DNA of 8,682 nt. It comes from an uncultured Erysipelotrichaceae bacterium (GTDB lineage Bacteria; Bacillota_I; Bacilli_A; RF39; UBA660). Below are positions 1 to 6,022 of this stretch, piece by piece. The DNA lies in NCBI GenBank assembly GCA_902766875.1, contig CACXFI010000062.1, positions 1 through 8,682 of the forward strand, given 5' to 3'. The position numbers and the translations under genes were made by a program. Numbering within the stretch: position 1 is the first letter of the stretch; every line of letters starts with the position of its first letter. The notes beneath the pieces were generated by a model that worked only from the letters and a program-made list of their open reading frames with translations, was not told the origin of the DNA and did not search any database.

Positions 1-99
1 ATTATTAAAACTATTAGATAAATAAGTAGTTATACTACTAAATAATAAAGATAAAACAAAGGTAATAAAAAAAACTTTATATATCCAGTTATGTTTCAT
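1..99 (-). CDS. N-terminus of an unidentified membrane protein (cut by window edge)
   Basis: An open frame starts at ATG 99-97 and stays open to base 1, giving 33 residues. It is preceded by a good Shine-Dalgarno sequence, AAGGGGTG at 114-107, seven bases upstream of the ATG. The peptide begins MKHNWIYKVFFITFVLSLLF, a short basic/aromatic lead followed by a hydrophobic stretch of about 17 residues, then polar residues. This is the pattern of a first transmembrane helix or signal anchor. The protein family cannot be named from this fragment. It lies directly downstream of the candidate structured RNA, with no convincing promoter or terminator between them, so it may be read from the RNA's promoter. 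The start is well supported; the function is unknown. Confidence 0.6.
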   Translation of the reverse strand, partial: MKHNWIYKVFFITFVLSLLFSSITTYLSNSFNN

Positions 100-139
100 A
101 ACAACACACCCCTTATATATAAAGATTATTTTAATGGTA

Positions 140-293
140 GTCTACAAATCAATCTTACGGCTTTGGTCGAGTTGAATTTCTCTATTTCCTACCCTTAGTT
201 ACCTGTAGGCGATTTCTCTTTAAAGGAAACAATTGATAGTTACCTAATCAATTACTCGATTGCCACTTAGTCCGTACTTTAATACTTGTAGAC
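140..293 (-). other. Nested helical domain with two GNRA-capped hairpins inside the candidate RNA
   Basis: Three nested helices close this 3' domain: 293-286/147-140, 276-272/160-156, and 259-254/172-167 extended by 265-263/166-164. Inside them are two hairpins whose tips share the nine bases AGGUAACUA (245-237 and 204-196). Each tip can form A-U and G-C pairs closing a GUAA tetraloop. The pairing was found by eye; no folding energy was computed. Confidence 0.55.
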
Positions 294-421
294 ATGACAC
301 ACTAGAGATTTTCTCTAACATTCCAGTTATTTTTATTCGCTTTTGCAACCATGATTTCAAATAAATATTAATTCATTTACTATCCCACATAATCACTCAC
401 GACATGCACTTATTTAAGCTA

Positions 422-484
422 CTACGACATGATATTAGGAAGTTTATTATATGCCATTATAATTCCCCTAGCATCTAAAATCAT
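422..484 (-). CDS. Possible 20-residue ORF within the candidate RNA
   Basis: ATG 484-482 is preceded five bases upstream by AGGGTG (495-490), a good Shine-Dalgarno sequence. The frame runs 20 codons to TAG 424-422 and begins MILDARGIIMAY. Both the Shine-Dalgarno sequence and the start codon lie in predicted helices (504-501/494-491 and 522-515/489-482), so translation could be structure-gated, or the frame could be a chance product of the RNA fold. No family resemblance is seen. Chance occurrence is the more likely reading. Confidence 0.2.
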   Translation of the reverse strand: MILDARGIIMAYNKLPNIMS

Positions 485-605
485 ATATTCACCCTAACTT
501 GGGCCGAAAAAGCAAATATACGAAGTGTCTTTAGTACAATTGATGGATTTTTAGCCCCATCTTCCAATAACTTTCATGACTAGTATAATGCACCATGCGA
601 TATAA

Positions 606-634
606 ATAATATCATATTTTTACTTTTTTGTCAA
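606..634 (-). promoter_or_regulatory. Strong sigma-A promoter of the candidate RNA
   Basis: The -35 box TTGACA (634-629) matches the consensus exactly. A 17-base spacer leads to the -10 box TATTAT (611-606), preceded by the extended -10 element TGA (614-612). Transcription would start around 601-598. This is the best promoter in the window and is followed by no ORF of normal length, which supports an abundant stable RNA. Confidence 0.8.
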
Positions 635-693
635 GTATTTACTTCAAATTAATCGACACAAGCACTTATAATATATATATAAATTTATTAAAG

Positions 694-1881
694 TTACTTA
701 TAAAGTATATCAATATCAACATTACCTTCTATTCCCTCTACTTCTCCATTATTACATAACTGCCACATCATATACTTCTTATCATATCCTATATTATCAG
801 AATACCTAGCTACCCACAAATCATATTTATCTTCTATATCCCAAAAATTTTCTAAATAAGAAGTACTACTATATAATATTCCTCTATATCCTTTTTTATT
901 AACCATATCTAAAAATGTACTAGCTATTTCATTTAAAGTATGAAAACTAATCTCATATTTATTATAATTAGGAAAATTCTCCCAATCATAAGCTATACCT
1001 ATATCTATATCATAACCTTTAACTAAATCTAAAACATATTTAGCTTCCTTTTCTGCTTTCTCTACACTATTAGCTTTAGAACTATAATATACTCCAATAT
1101 CTAATCCTACTTCACTAGCTTTTTTAATATTTTCTTCAAAATAAGGATCAGCTTCTATTCCAGAATCTAAAGACACTTCAGTAGCCGCTCTAATTATTAC
1201 AAACTCCACTCCTGCTTCTTTTAATTTATTAAAATCAACTTCTTCTTGCCATTTAGATATATCTACACCAATTCTAGTATTCTTATTTTTATATTTACTA
1301 ACTATATCACTAAACTTAGTCCTAGGTATAACCTTATTATTATCCTTTTTATTATTACTGGGTTCTACTATCTTTAAAGTAAATTCTTTCTCACTTTTAT
1401 TATTACTAGAATCTATTCCAATATATTTAAGCTTATATTCTCCTACTTTATTAAAATCATAATCCCCTTCTATATAACACTTAGGTTTATTAGTATAATT
1501 ATCAGCACATATAATACTATTTTTTAAATCTACATTCTCACCCTTATTATAAGTATACAAATTATTAATAAATATCTTAGGTTTAGTAGTATCTACTATA
1601 TTAATATTTATTATCTTAGTATATTTAAATATCTTTCTTTTATATTTTAATTTAATTCTTTCACTACCAATTTTACTAGTATCTATTCTATAATCATATA
1701 ATAAATCTACATCGTCTTTATTCCATACCAAATCACTAGTTCTAATATTAGTATATACTTCAATGTCCTTATTAGTTACTATCTTTAAATCAATCTTATT
1801 TTTATTATAATTAACCATATAAGTAAAAATAATTAATATACCTATAATAATGTAAATTATAATTAATACTCTCTTATTCAT
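694..1881 (-). CDS. Membrane-anchored GH25 muramidase with Ig-like stalk
   Basis: This is a lysozyme-type hydrolase of glycoside hydrolase family 25, which cuts the MurNAc-GlcNAc bond of peptidoglycan outside the membrane. Of 395 residues, 5-23 form one transmembrane anchor with little basic lead. Residues 33-96 and 97-173 look like two bacterial Ig-like domains; the second has the DUF5011 pattern, with D-x-x-x-P near the start and V-G-E-Y-K-L-K-Y before a D-x-x-x-N turn. The catalytic domain spans about 203-395: GVDISKWQ with Asp207, the IAYDWEN strand with Asp299 and Glu301 (the family D-x-E pair), and MMWQL near the end. It appears complete. Three in-frame ATGs open the frame (1890, 1887, 1881). 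The third (MNKRV) is chosen because AAAGAG (1896-1891) lies nine bases upstream, whereas it abuts the first. It has its own promoter and is probably a wall-remodelling enzyme. Confidence 0.88.
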   Translation of the reverse strand: MNKRVLIIIYIIIGILIIFTYMVNYNKNKIDLKIVTNKDIEVYTNIRTSDLVWNKDDVDLLYDYRIDTSKIGSERIKLKYKRKIFKYTKIININIVDTTKPKIFINNLYTYNKGENVDLKNSIICADNYTNKPKCYIEGDYDFNKVGEYKLKYIGIDSSNNKSEKEFTLKIVEPSNNKKDNNKVIPRTKFSDIVSKYKNKNTRIGVDISKWQEEVDFNKLKEAGVEFVIIRAATEVSLDSGIEADPYFEENIKKASEVGLDIGVYYSSKANSVEKAEKEAKYVLDLVKGYDIDIGIAYDWENFPNYNKYEISFHTLNEIASTFLDMVNKKGYRGILYSSTSYLENFWDIEDKYDLWVARYSDNIGYDKKYMMWQLCNNGEVEGIEGNVDIDILYK

Positions 1882-1905
1882 ATACATCATCTCTTTATTA
1901 TAAAT

Positions 1906-1914
1906 ATTATATCA
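1906..1914 (-). promoter_or_regulatory. Extended -10 promoter of the GH25 gene
   Basis: TGA-TATAAT at 1914-1906 is a perfect -10 box with an extended TGn element. No good -35 box is seen (best is TTATAA at 1935-1930). Transcription would start near 1900-1899, leaving a leader of about 18 bases before the ATG at 1881. Confidence 0.5.
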
Positions 1915-1938
1915 TATAAAATTTAAATATTATAAAAA

Positions 1939-3096
1939 TTATAATTTGCCCATAACTAAATCTCTAAATTCCCTAATAATAGCTTTTATAATATTTACTT
2001 TATCTATATCTTCTTCTACCGTTAATTCCACACTATTTACTTTAGTATTATTTTCATATATATCAACATTACCTACTATATCTCCCATTTTTACTGGAGC
2101 CTTAATATTTTTTATATTATATTTATATTCTGGTTTAATATCACTATCACTCTTTAAAGATAATACATTTATATCAGTAATAGGAATTATATTAACTATT
2201 TCTTCTTCCCCATATTTAACAAAAGATCTATTAACAACTGTATCCGTACTAATCAATTTATTTACTTTATATAGATTAAAGCCATAATCTAACATAGTAG
2301 TAGTTTCTTTATTCCTAATAGTACTTGAAGGTTCTCCCATAACAACCGTAATTAATCTCATCCCATCTTTTAAAGCTGTAGTAGTTATACAATATCCTGC
2401 TTTATTAGTATACCCTGTTTTTAATCCATCTACCCCTTGATAAAATCTAACTAATTTATTAGTATTAACTAACCAAAAACTATTATCACTATTTTTTCTT
2501 AAATAATCTTCATAAGTACCAGTATATTCTAATACTTTTTTATGTTTAACTAATTCCCTAGCCATTATAGCCATATCATAACTACTAGAATAATGATTAT
2601 CAGAATCTAACCCACAAGCATTATCAAAATGTGTATTTTTAAGACCTAATTCTAAAGCTTTTTCATTCATTAATTTAACAAAATCTTCTTCTGTACCACC
2701 TATCTTTTCAGCCATTGCAACTGCCGCATCATTCCCACTACCTATAGCTATACCTTTTAACATTTCTTCAACAGTCATCTTTTCTCCAGGTTCTAAAAAT
2801 ATCTGACTACCTCCCATACTAGATGCATGTTCTGAAGCTGCCACTTCATCAGTTAGTTTTAAAGTACCATTATCAATATTTTCCATAATAATTAACATCG
2901 TCATAATCTTAGTCATAGAAGCCATAGGCAATTCTTCATGACTATTCTTCTCATAAATAACGCTACCTGTACTAGCTTCTACCATAATAGCACTCTTAGC
3001 TTCCTTAGCTAGTTCACTATTCTTATCCTTATCCTCGGCATAAGCAAAAGAAATAAGCATAAATAAACATATAAAACTAAACATAATTTTTTTCAC
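1939..3096 (-). CDS. dacA: D-alanyl-D-alanine carboxypeptidase (PBP5/DacA family)
   Basis: This low-molecular-weight penicillin-binding protein removes the terminal D-Ala from peptidoglycan pentapeptides on the outer face of the membrane. Of 385 residues, 1-20 form a Sec signal peptide ending in AYA, with cleavage likely before Glu21. All three active-site motifs are intact: SMTK (Ser60 nucleophile, Lys63), SGN (120-122) and KTG (226-228). The domain extends to about 277, followed by the usual beta-rich second domain. The C-terminus (about 365-385) is an amphipathic helix typical of membrane anchoring in this family. The start is GTG (3096-3094) with AGGTG (3106-3102) five bases upstream; the overlapping ATG one base earlier is in another frame and stops at once. 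A consensus-like promoter precedes it. The symbol is by family; B. subtilis has several paralogues (dacA, dacF), so orthology is not shown. Confidence 0.93.
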   Translation of the reverse strand: MKKIMFSFICLFMLISFAYAEDKDKNSELAKEAKSAIMVEASTGSVIYEKNSHEELPMASMTKIMTMLIIMENIDNGTLKLTDEVAASEHASSMGGSQIFLEPGEKMTVEEMLKGIAIGSGNDAAVAMAEKIGGTEEDFVKLMNEKALELGLKNTHFDNACGLDSDNHYSSSYDMAIMARELVKHKKVLEYTGTYEDYLRKNSDNSFWLVNTNKLVRFYQGVDGLKTGYTNKAGYCITTTALKDGMRLITVVMGEPSSTIRNKETTTMLDYGFNLYKVNKLISTDTVVNRSFVKYGEEEIVNIIPITDINVLSLKSDSDIKPEYKYNIKNIKAPVKMGDIVGNVDIYENNTKVNSVELTVEEDIDKVNIIKAIIREFRDLVMGKL

Positions 3097-3119
3097 ATTA
3101 TCACCTATTAAAAATTATG

Positions 3120-3167
3120 TAGTTTATTGTTATTTATGCTTAATTATTAATCATTAATTATAAACTA
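3120..3167. repeat. 8-bp inverted repeat overlapping the carboxypeptidase promoter
   Basis: TAGTTTAT at 3120-3127 is the exact reverse complement of ATAAACTA at 3160-3167. The upper arm overlaps the -10 box; the lower arm sits in the leader. It could be a split operator or a leader hairpin, but in DNA this AT-rich an 8-bp match can occur by chance. Confidence 0.3.
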
Positions 3168-3185
3168 TCATTTAACTTTTTACAA
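3157..3185 (-). promoter_or_regulatory. Sigma-A promoter of the carboxypeptidase gene
   Basis: The -35 box TTGTAA (3185-3180) and -10 box TATAAT (3162-3157) are separated by exactly 17 bases. The -35 lies in the last codons of the upstream gene. Transcription would start near 3150, giving a leader of about 55 bases. Confidence 0.55.
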
Positions 3186-4887
3186 CACTAAATTCAACAA
3201 TATCAAACTTAGATGTAAGTAATTCACCATCTTTATTATACCAAGTACCTAATTTAACCGTAGCTCCAACAACAGGAGTAGCAAAACTAAATTGTTTTTC
3301 ATTATTTTTAGATGCATATTTAGGTCTTCCAATAATATCATCATTATATATCAGATCAGATGTAAAAATATTACTTCTACAATATATCTTAATAGTTAAA
3401 GTAATAGGTTCCGTTTGTGTAGCAAATCTATTGCTGTAATAAGCATTTGTCGAAAATTTACTATAATAATCTCTACTTTCTGTTGAATCAACATTTCCAC
3501 TTACATATTTATTAAATCTAAATTTTAAATATGGATTTGAAGAAGTAGTGTTAGTAATTGAAGTACCTGTTTCATTAAATGATGTACCACCATAATTACT
3601 AGACATAATAACTAAAAATCCATTAACTGAACCATTTCCATCAGAAAAAGACATATCTAAAACAGGATTAGCCTTACTTGTATCTATATCACTACGCTTA
3701 AATTTAGCAGTTAAAGTTACAACAAAATCATTCCCATCAAACGCCAATATTCCAGTATCTACGCCATTTGTTGGTACTGAAATACCACTACCAGTATCAG
3801 TATATTCAAAACTAGTAATATTACCATCTTCATCTGTTGTAACTTGTGGTTCTCCTTCTACAGCAGTATATAGAATAGTACTATTAGCCGGAACATTATC
3901 AGGATCATATGTTTGAGTAGTATTATCTTCATGTGGATGTTCAGGTGTCCCCATTCCTCCACCAGATGAATTAGCTTCCCATTTAGCATATAATGTTAAG
4001 TCACCACTTCTTCCACTAGTATTAGTAAGTGCTGTACCTGTAAAACCACTATTATCATACCATCCTTGGAATGTATAATCTGTTTTAGTTGGATCTAATA
4101 GTGTCACACTATTTCCCGCTAAATACCTATCTGGTTGATTAGCAGCCTGAGTTCCTCCATCTAAATTATAACTAATATGATAATATCTATTTATTGTAAA
4201 TCCTGAAGTTGGATTTTGTACTGTTAATGTATTATTGCTATATGTCTTTTGAAAATTCTCACTTAATTCTATAGCATATGGAATATCATTTTGGAATGAT
4301 ACAGAAAATGTTTTTCCATAATATGCATGTGTAGGATAATTATTTCCTACTGTTATATTACTATATACAACATCATATATAGGAACAAACTCAAATCCTA
4401 AACTTATATTATATATAGTGCTATTACTAACATAATTATTATATCCTATTGTTATCGTAAATGTTTTAGTAGCATTTAATGTGCAAATACTACTATTACT
4501 ATCATCACATATCTTTTCTTTATTATTAAAGTCATATCCAGATGTACTTAATATTTTTAAATCACTAGGAAGATTACTTGTATCAATAGAATATATTGCC
4601 ATTGGATTCGGTCCTAAATTTTTAACAGTAACATTATATGTTATAGTACCATTTTGATTTAAAGTAGCCTTACTAGATATACCATCTGTATCATAATCTA
4701 AATCAGTAACTGTACTATTATTAAGACTAACAGATACACCAGTTACTCTAATATCTTTATATATTCTTACTTTAGCAGTAGCATCTCCTATATTTAGAGA
4801 ATCTGAAAAAGCTGAGTAACCTATTGTTAAAAATATAACTACACAGAAGAGCCCAAACACTATAGAAAAAACTCTATTTTTTTTCAT
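3172..4887 (-). CDS. Large secreted surface protein with SipW-type leader and InlB/Listeria-Bacteroides repeat
   Basis: This exported protein of 571 residues is a probable substrate of the adjacent SipW-type peptidase. Residues 8-24 are hydrophobic and followed by Y-S-A-F-S-D-S-L (24-31), the same AFSD signature as in the 220-residue neighbour and close to the AFND cleavage site of TasA; cleavage is inferred between Ser25 and Ala26. Residues about 35-170 form a beta-rich domain with an N-V-T-V-K-N-L-G-P-N-P strand, as in TasA-like and DUF11-type folds. Residues about 236-303 match an InlB B-repeat/Flg_new module (Y-N-L-D-G-G-T, F-Q-G-W-Y, L-T-L-Y-A-K-W). A Gly/His/Pro linker (about 306-325) leads to a beta-rich C-terminal domain of about 245 residues that is not recognised; a carbohydrate-binding-like sandwich is only a guess. 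No sortase motif or C-terminal membrane anchor is seen. The start at 4887 is chosen over an ATG 12 bases upstream because of its Shine-Dalgarno sequence. Confidence 0.8.
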   Translation of the reverse strand: MKKNRVFSIVFGLFCVVIFLTIGYSAFSDSLNIGDATAKVRIYKDIRVTGVSVSLNNSTVTDLDYDTDGISSKATLNQNGTITYNVTVKNLGPNPMAIYSIDTSNLPSDLKILSTSGYDFNNKEKICDDSNSSICTLNATKTFTITIGYNNYVSNSTIYNISLGFEFVPIYDVVYSNITVGNNYPTHAYYGKTFSVSFQNDIPYAIELSENFQKTYSNNTLTVQNPTSGFTINRYYHISYNLDGGTQAANQPDRYLAGNSVTLLDPTKTDYTFQGWYDNSGFTGTALTNTSGRSGDLTLYAKWEANSSGGGMGTPEHPHEDNTTQTYDPDNVPANSTILYTAVEGEPQVTTDEDGNITSFEYTDTGSGISVPTNGVDTGILAFDGNDFVVTLTAKFKRSDIDTSKANPVLDMSFSDGNGSVNGFLVIMSSNYGGTSFNETGTSITNTTSSNPYLKFRFNKYVSGNVDSTESRDYYSKFSTNAYYSNRFATQTEPITLTIKIYCRSNIFTSDLIYNDDIIGRPKYASKNNEKQFSFATPVVGATVKLGTWYNKDGELLTSKFDIVEFSVVKS

Positions 4888-4891
4888 ATTA

Positions 4892-4897
4892 TCACCC
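4892..4897 (-). promoter_or_regulatory. Shine-Dalgarno sequence deciding the start of the surface protein
   Basis: GGGTGA (4897-4892) lies four bases before the ATG at 4887-4885. The alternative upstream ATG (4899-4897) overlaps this site and has only A/T-rich sequence before it. The carboxypeptidase gene has the near-identical string GGTGATAAT directly before its start. Confidence 0.6.
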
Positions 4898-4901
4898 ATA
4901 T

Positions 4902-4931
4902 AAAAACAAAAACATAAAATATCATGTTTTT
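4902..4931 (-). terminator. AU-rich intrinsic terminator candidate after the DUF5305 gene
   Basis: AAAAACAT (4931-4924) pairs perfectly with ATGTTTTT (4915-4908) around an 8-base loop, followed by G and five T. It overlaps the stop codon of the upstream gene. The stem has a single G-C pair, so at best it is a partial terminator. It may set a lower or separate level for the downstream surface protein. Confidence 0.35.
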
Positions 4932-6006
4932 ATTTTTTATCAAAATCATTTTTCTTTATCTTTAATAAATAAACTATATTCTCATGACATATATAGAAAT
5001 AACACGTCTCATGTTCCCTAGCAGGATAATACATAATAGGTAATAATAAATTATCATGAATATCTAATAATTCAGTAAACTTATTAATATTAACAACTTC
5101 TTTATCCTTAAAAGATATAATTGAAGAAGATTCTGCTATTAATCTATCATATTCTTTTAATATCTTATTAACATGTTTATCAAATTCACTTTTAACACCA
5201 TTATTAGGCATAATAGCTCTAACTAATTTAATTGCAAAGATTAAAGAAACAAATATTAAAACAACAGCTACTACTATAGGCGCAATATCTTTAATAGAAA
5301 GTTTTCTGGTTTCTACTATCTCGTTAGTTTCATTTATATCTTTATAATCTAAAGAAATATCTACCGCTTTCTCAGATAAAGGTATTTCTACGCTCATAAC
5401 ACTATTATTATCTAATTTAAAGCTACTACCTTCTACATTATTTTTGTTTACAAGCATATAAACTACTAATTTACTATTAGTATCAACTCCATATTGATTT
5501 CTGAAATTATTAGTTAATGAATTATAATATGGATAATCTATACTAATTTCTTCACTAATTCCTTGACTAGTATTATCAATCATACTAACTTTCTTCTTAT
5601 CCAATAAAGTATAAGAATTTTCATAGTATGACTTAGTACCATTAGAATTAGTAATAGACAATTTAGCAACTACATTATAAGTAAAATCTATATTTTCTTC
5701 TTCATCACTTTCAAATAAATAATCAAAATTAATATTTATCTTATCTATTAAACTAGCAACATAAAGCATATCTTTACCCAAATAATCTTTATCATAAAAA
5801 TCATTTTCAAGTAAATATACTTTATAATCCAAATTACTTTTTTCTCTATATTGAATAACCTTTTGGTTATTAAATCTTAAAGATCTATTTAAAAGTAAAG
5901 TGCCAAATACAGCAAATACTAAAAACAAAAAACCATATTCTATAATCTTTTTAATAGCAAAACCATTATTATTTTGATTACTCTGTTGCTTTTCTTCATT
6001 ATCCAT
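4930..6006 (-). CDS. DUF5305-like two-pass membrane protein, probable partner of the SipW-type peptidase
   Basis: The protein has 358 residues with two transmembrane helices: 22-40 after a polar Asn/Gln-rich N-terminus, and 241-262. The outer portion between them (about 41-240) is beta-rich, beginning with a YREKSNLDYKVYLLEN stretch. The cytoplasmic tail (263-358) carries KILKEYDRLIAES and a D-K-E-V-V-N-I-N-K-F-T-E-L-L-D-I-H-D segment, then beta strands. Order and tail pattern resemble DUF5305, known mainly from haloarchaea and some bacteria and, as I recall, often encoded next to SipW/Sec11-type signal peptidases. The biochemical role of that family is unknown; a chaperone or scaffold for substrates of the peptidase is inference. 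The first in-frame ATG (6030) overlaps the peptidase gene by 8 bases and lacks a good ribosome site; ATG 6006 has a perfect one. It is probably co-transcribed and translationally coupled with the peptidase. Confidence 0.75.
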   Translation of the reverse strand: MDNEEKQQSNQNNNGFAIKKIIEYGFLFLVFAVFGTLLLNRSLRFNNQKVIQYREKSNLDYKVYLLENDFYDKDYLGKDMLYVASLIDKININFDYLFESDEEENIDFTYNVVAKLSITNSNGTKSYYENSYTLLDKKKVSMIDNTSQGISEEISIDYPYYNSLTNNFRNQYGVDTNSKLVVYMLVNKNNVEGSSFKLDNNSVMSVEIPLSEKAVDISLDYKDINETNEIVETRKLSIKDIAPIVVAVVLIFVSLIFAIKLVRAIMPNNGVKSEFDKHVNKILKEYDRLIAESSSIISFKDKEVVNINKFTELLDIHDNLLLPIMYYPAREHETCYFYICHENIVYLLKIKKNDFDKK

Positions 6007-6013
6007 ATTTATA

Positions 6014-6022
6014 CACCTCCTT
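6014..6022 (-). promoter_or_regulatory. Perfect Shine-Dalgarno sequence deciding the DUF5305 gene start
   Basis: AAGGAGGTG (6022-6014) ends seven bases before ATG 6006-6004 and directly follows the TAA (6025-6023) of the peptidase gene. This spacing favours the second Met codon over the one at 6030 and implies coupling of the two genes. Confidence 0.8.

Larger units (their letters stand above)
130..600 (-). ncRNA. Large structured non-coding RNA candidate, or long structured leader
   Basis: This stretch has no protein gene of ordinary length and is richer in GC (about 33% by hand count) than the genes look. A strong sigma-A promoter points into it and predicts a 5' end near 598-600. Read on the minus strand it shows nested long-range pairing: 293-286 with 147-140 (8 bp), 276-272 with 160-156 (5 bp), 265-263 with 166-164 and 259-254 with 172-167 (3+6 bp). 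These close a junction carrying hairpin 253-231 (7 bp, GUAA loop), a weak hairpin 229-213, and hairpin 209-188 (GUAA loop). The 5' part adds 561-557/542-546, 522-515/489-482 with inner 504-501/494-491, and 317-312/308-303. No terminator is visible, so the 3' end is uncertain. It lacks recognisable RNase P, tmRNA or SRP motifs. Size and style recall large ornate RNAs (ROOL, GOLLD, OLE), but no class can be assigned from memory. A 5' leader of the gene at 99 is the main alternative. Confidence 0.6.

Noticed and set aside
130..600. tmRNA, RNase P RNA, SRP RNA or a self-splicing intron
   Set aside because: No CCA-ended acceptor stem or tag ORF ending in Ala-Ala, no GAGGAAAGUC-type P4 strand, no SRP apical motif, no group II domain V pattern, and the block starts at its own promoter rather than interrupting a gene.
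690..710. Small hairpin at the end of the GH25 gene as a terminator
   Set aside because: Only about five A-U-rich pairs (TACTT/AAGTA) and no clean T run follow, so termination there cannot be supported.
1946..2287. Plus-strand open frame of 113 codons
   Set aside because: It lies entirely antisense to the carboxypeptidase gene, has no convincing Shine-Dalgarno sequence, and its product is a low-complexity Leu/Ser/Thr-rich sequence typical of a shadow of an AT-rich gene.
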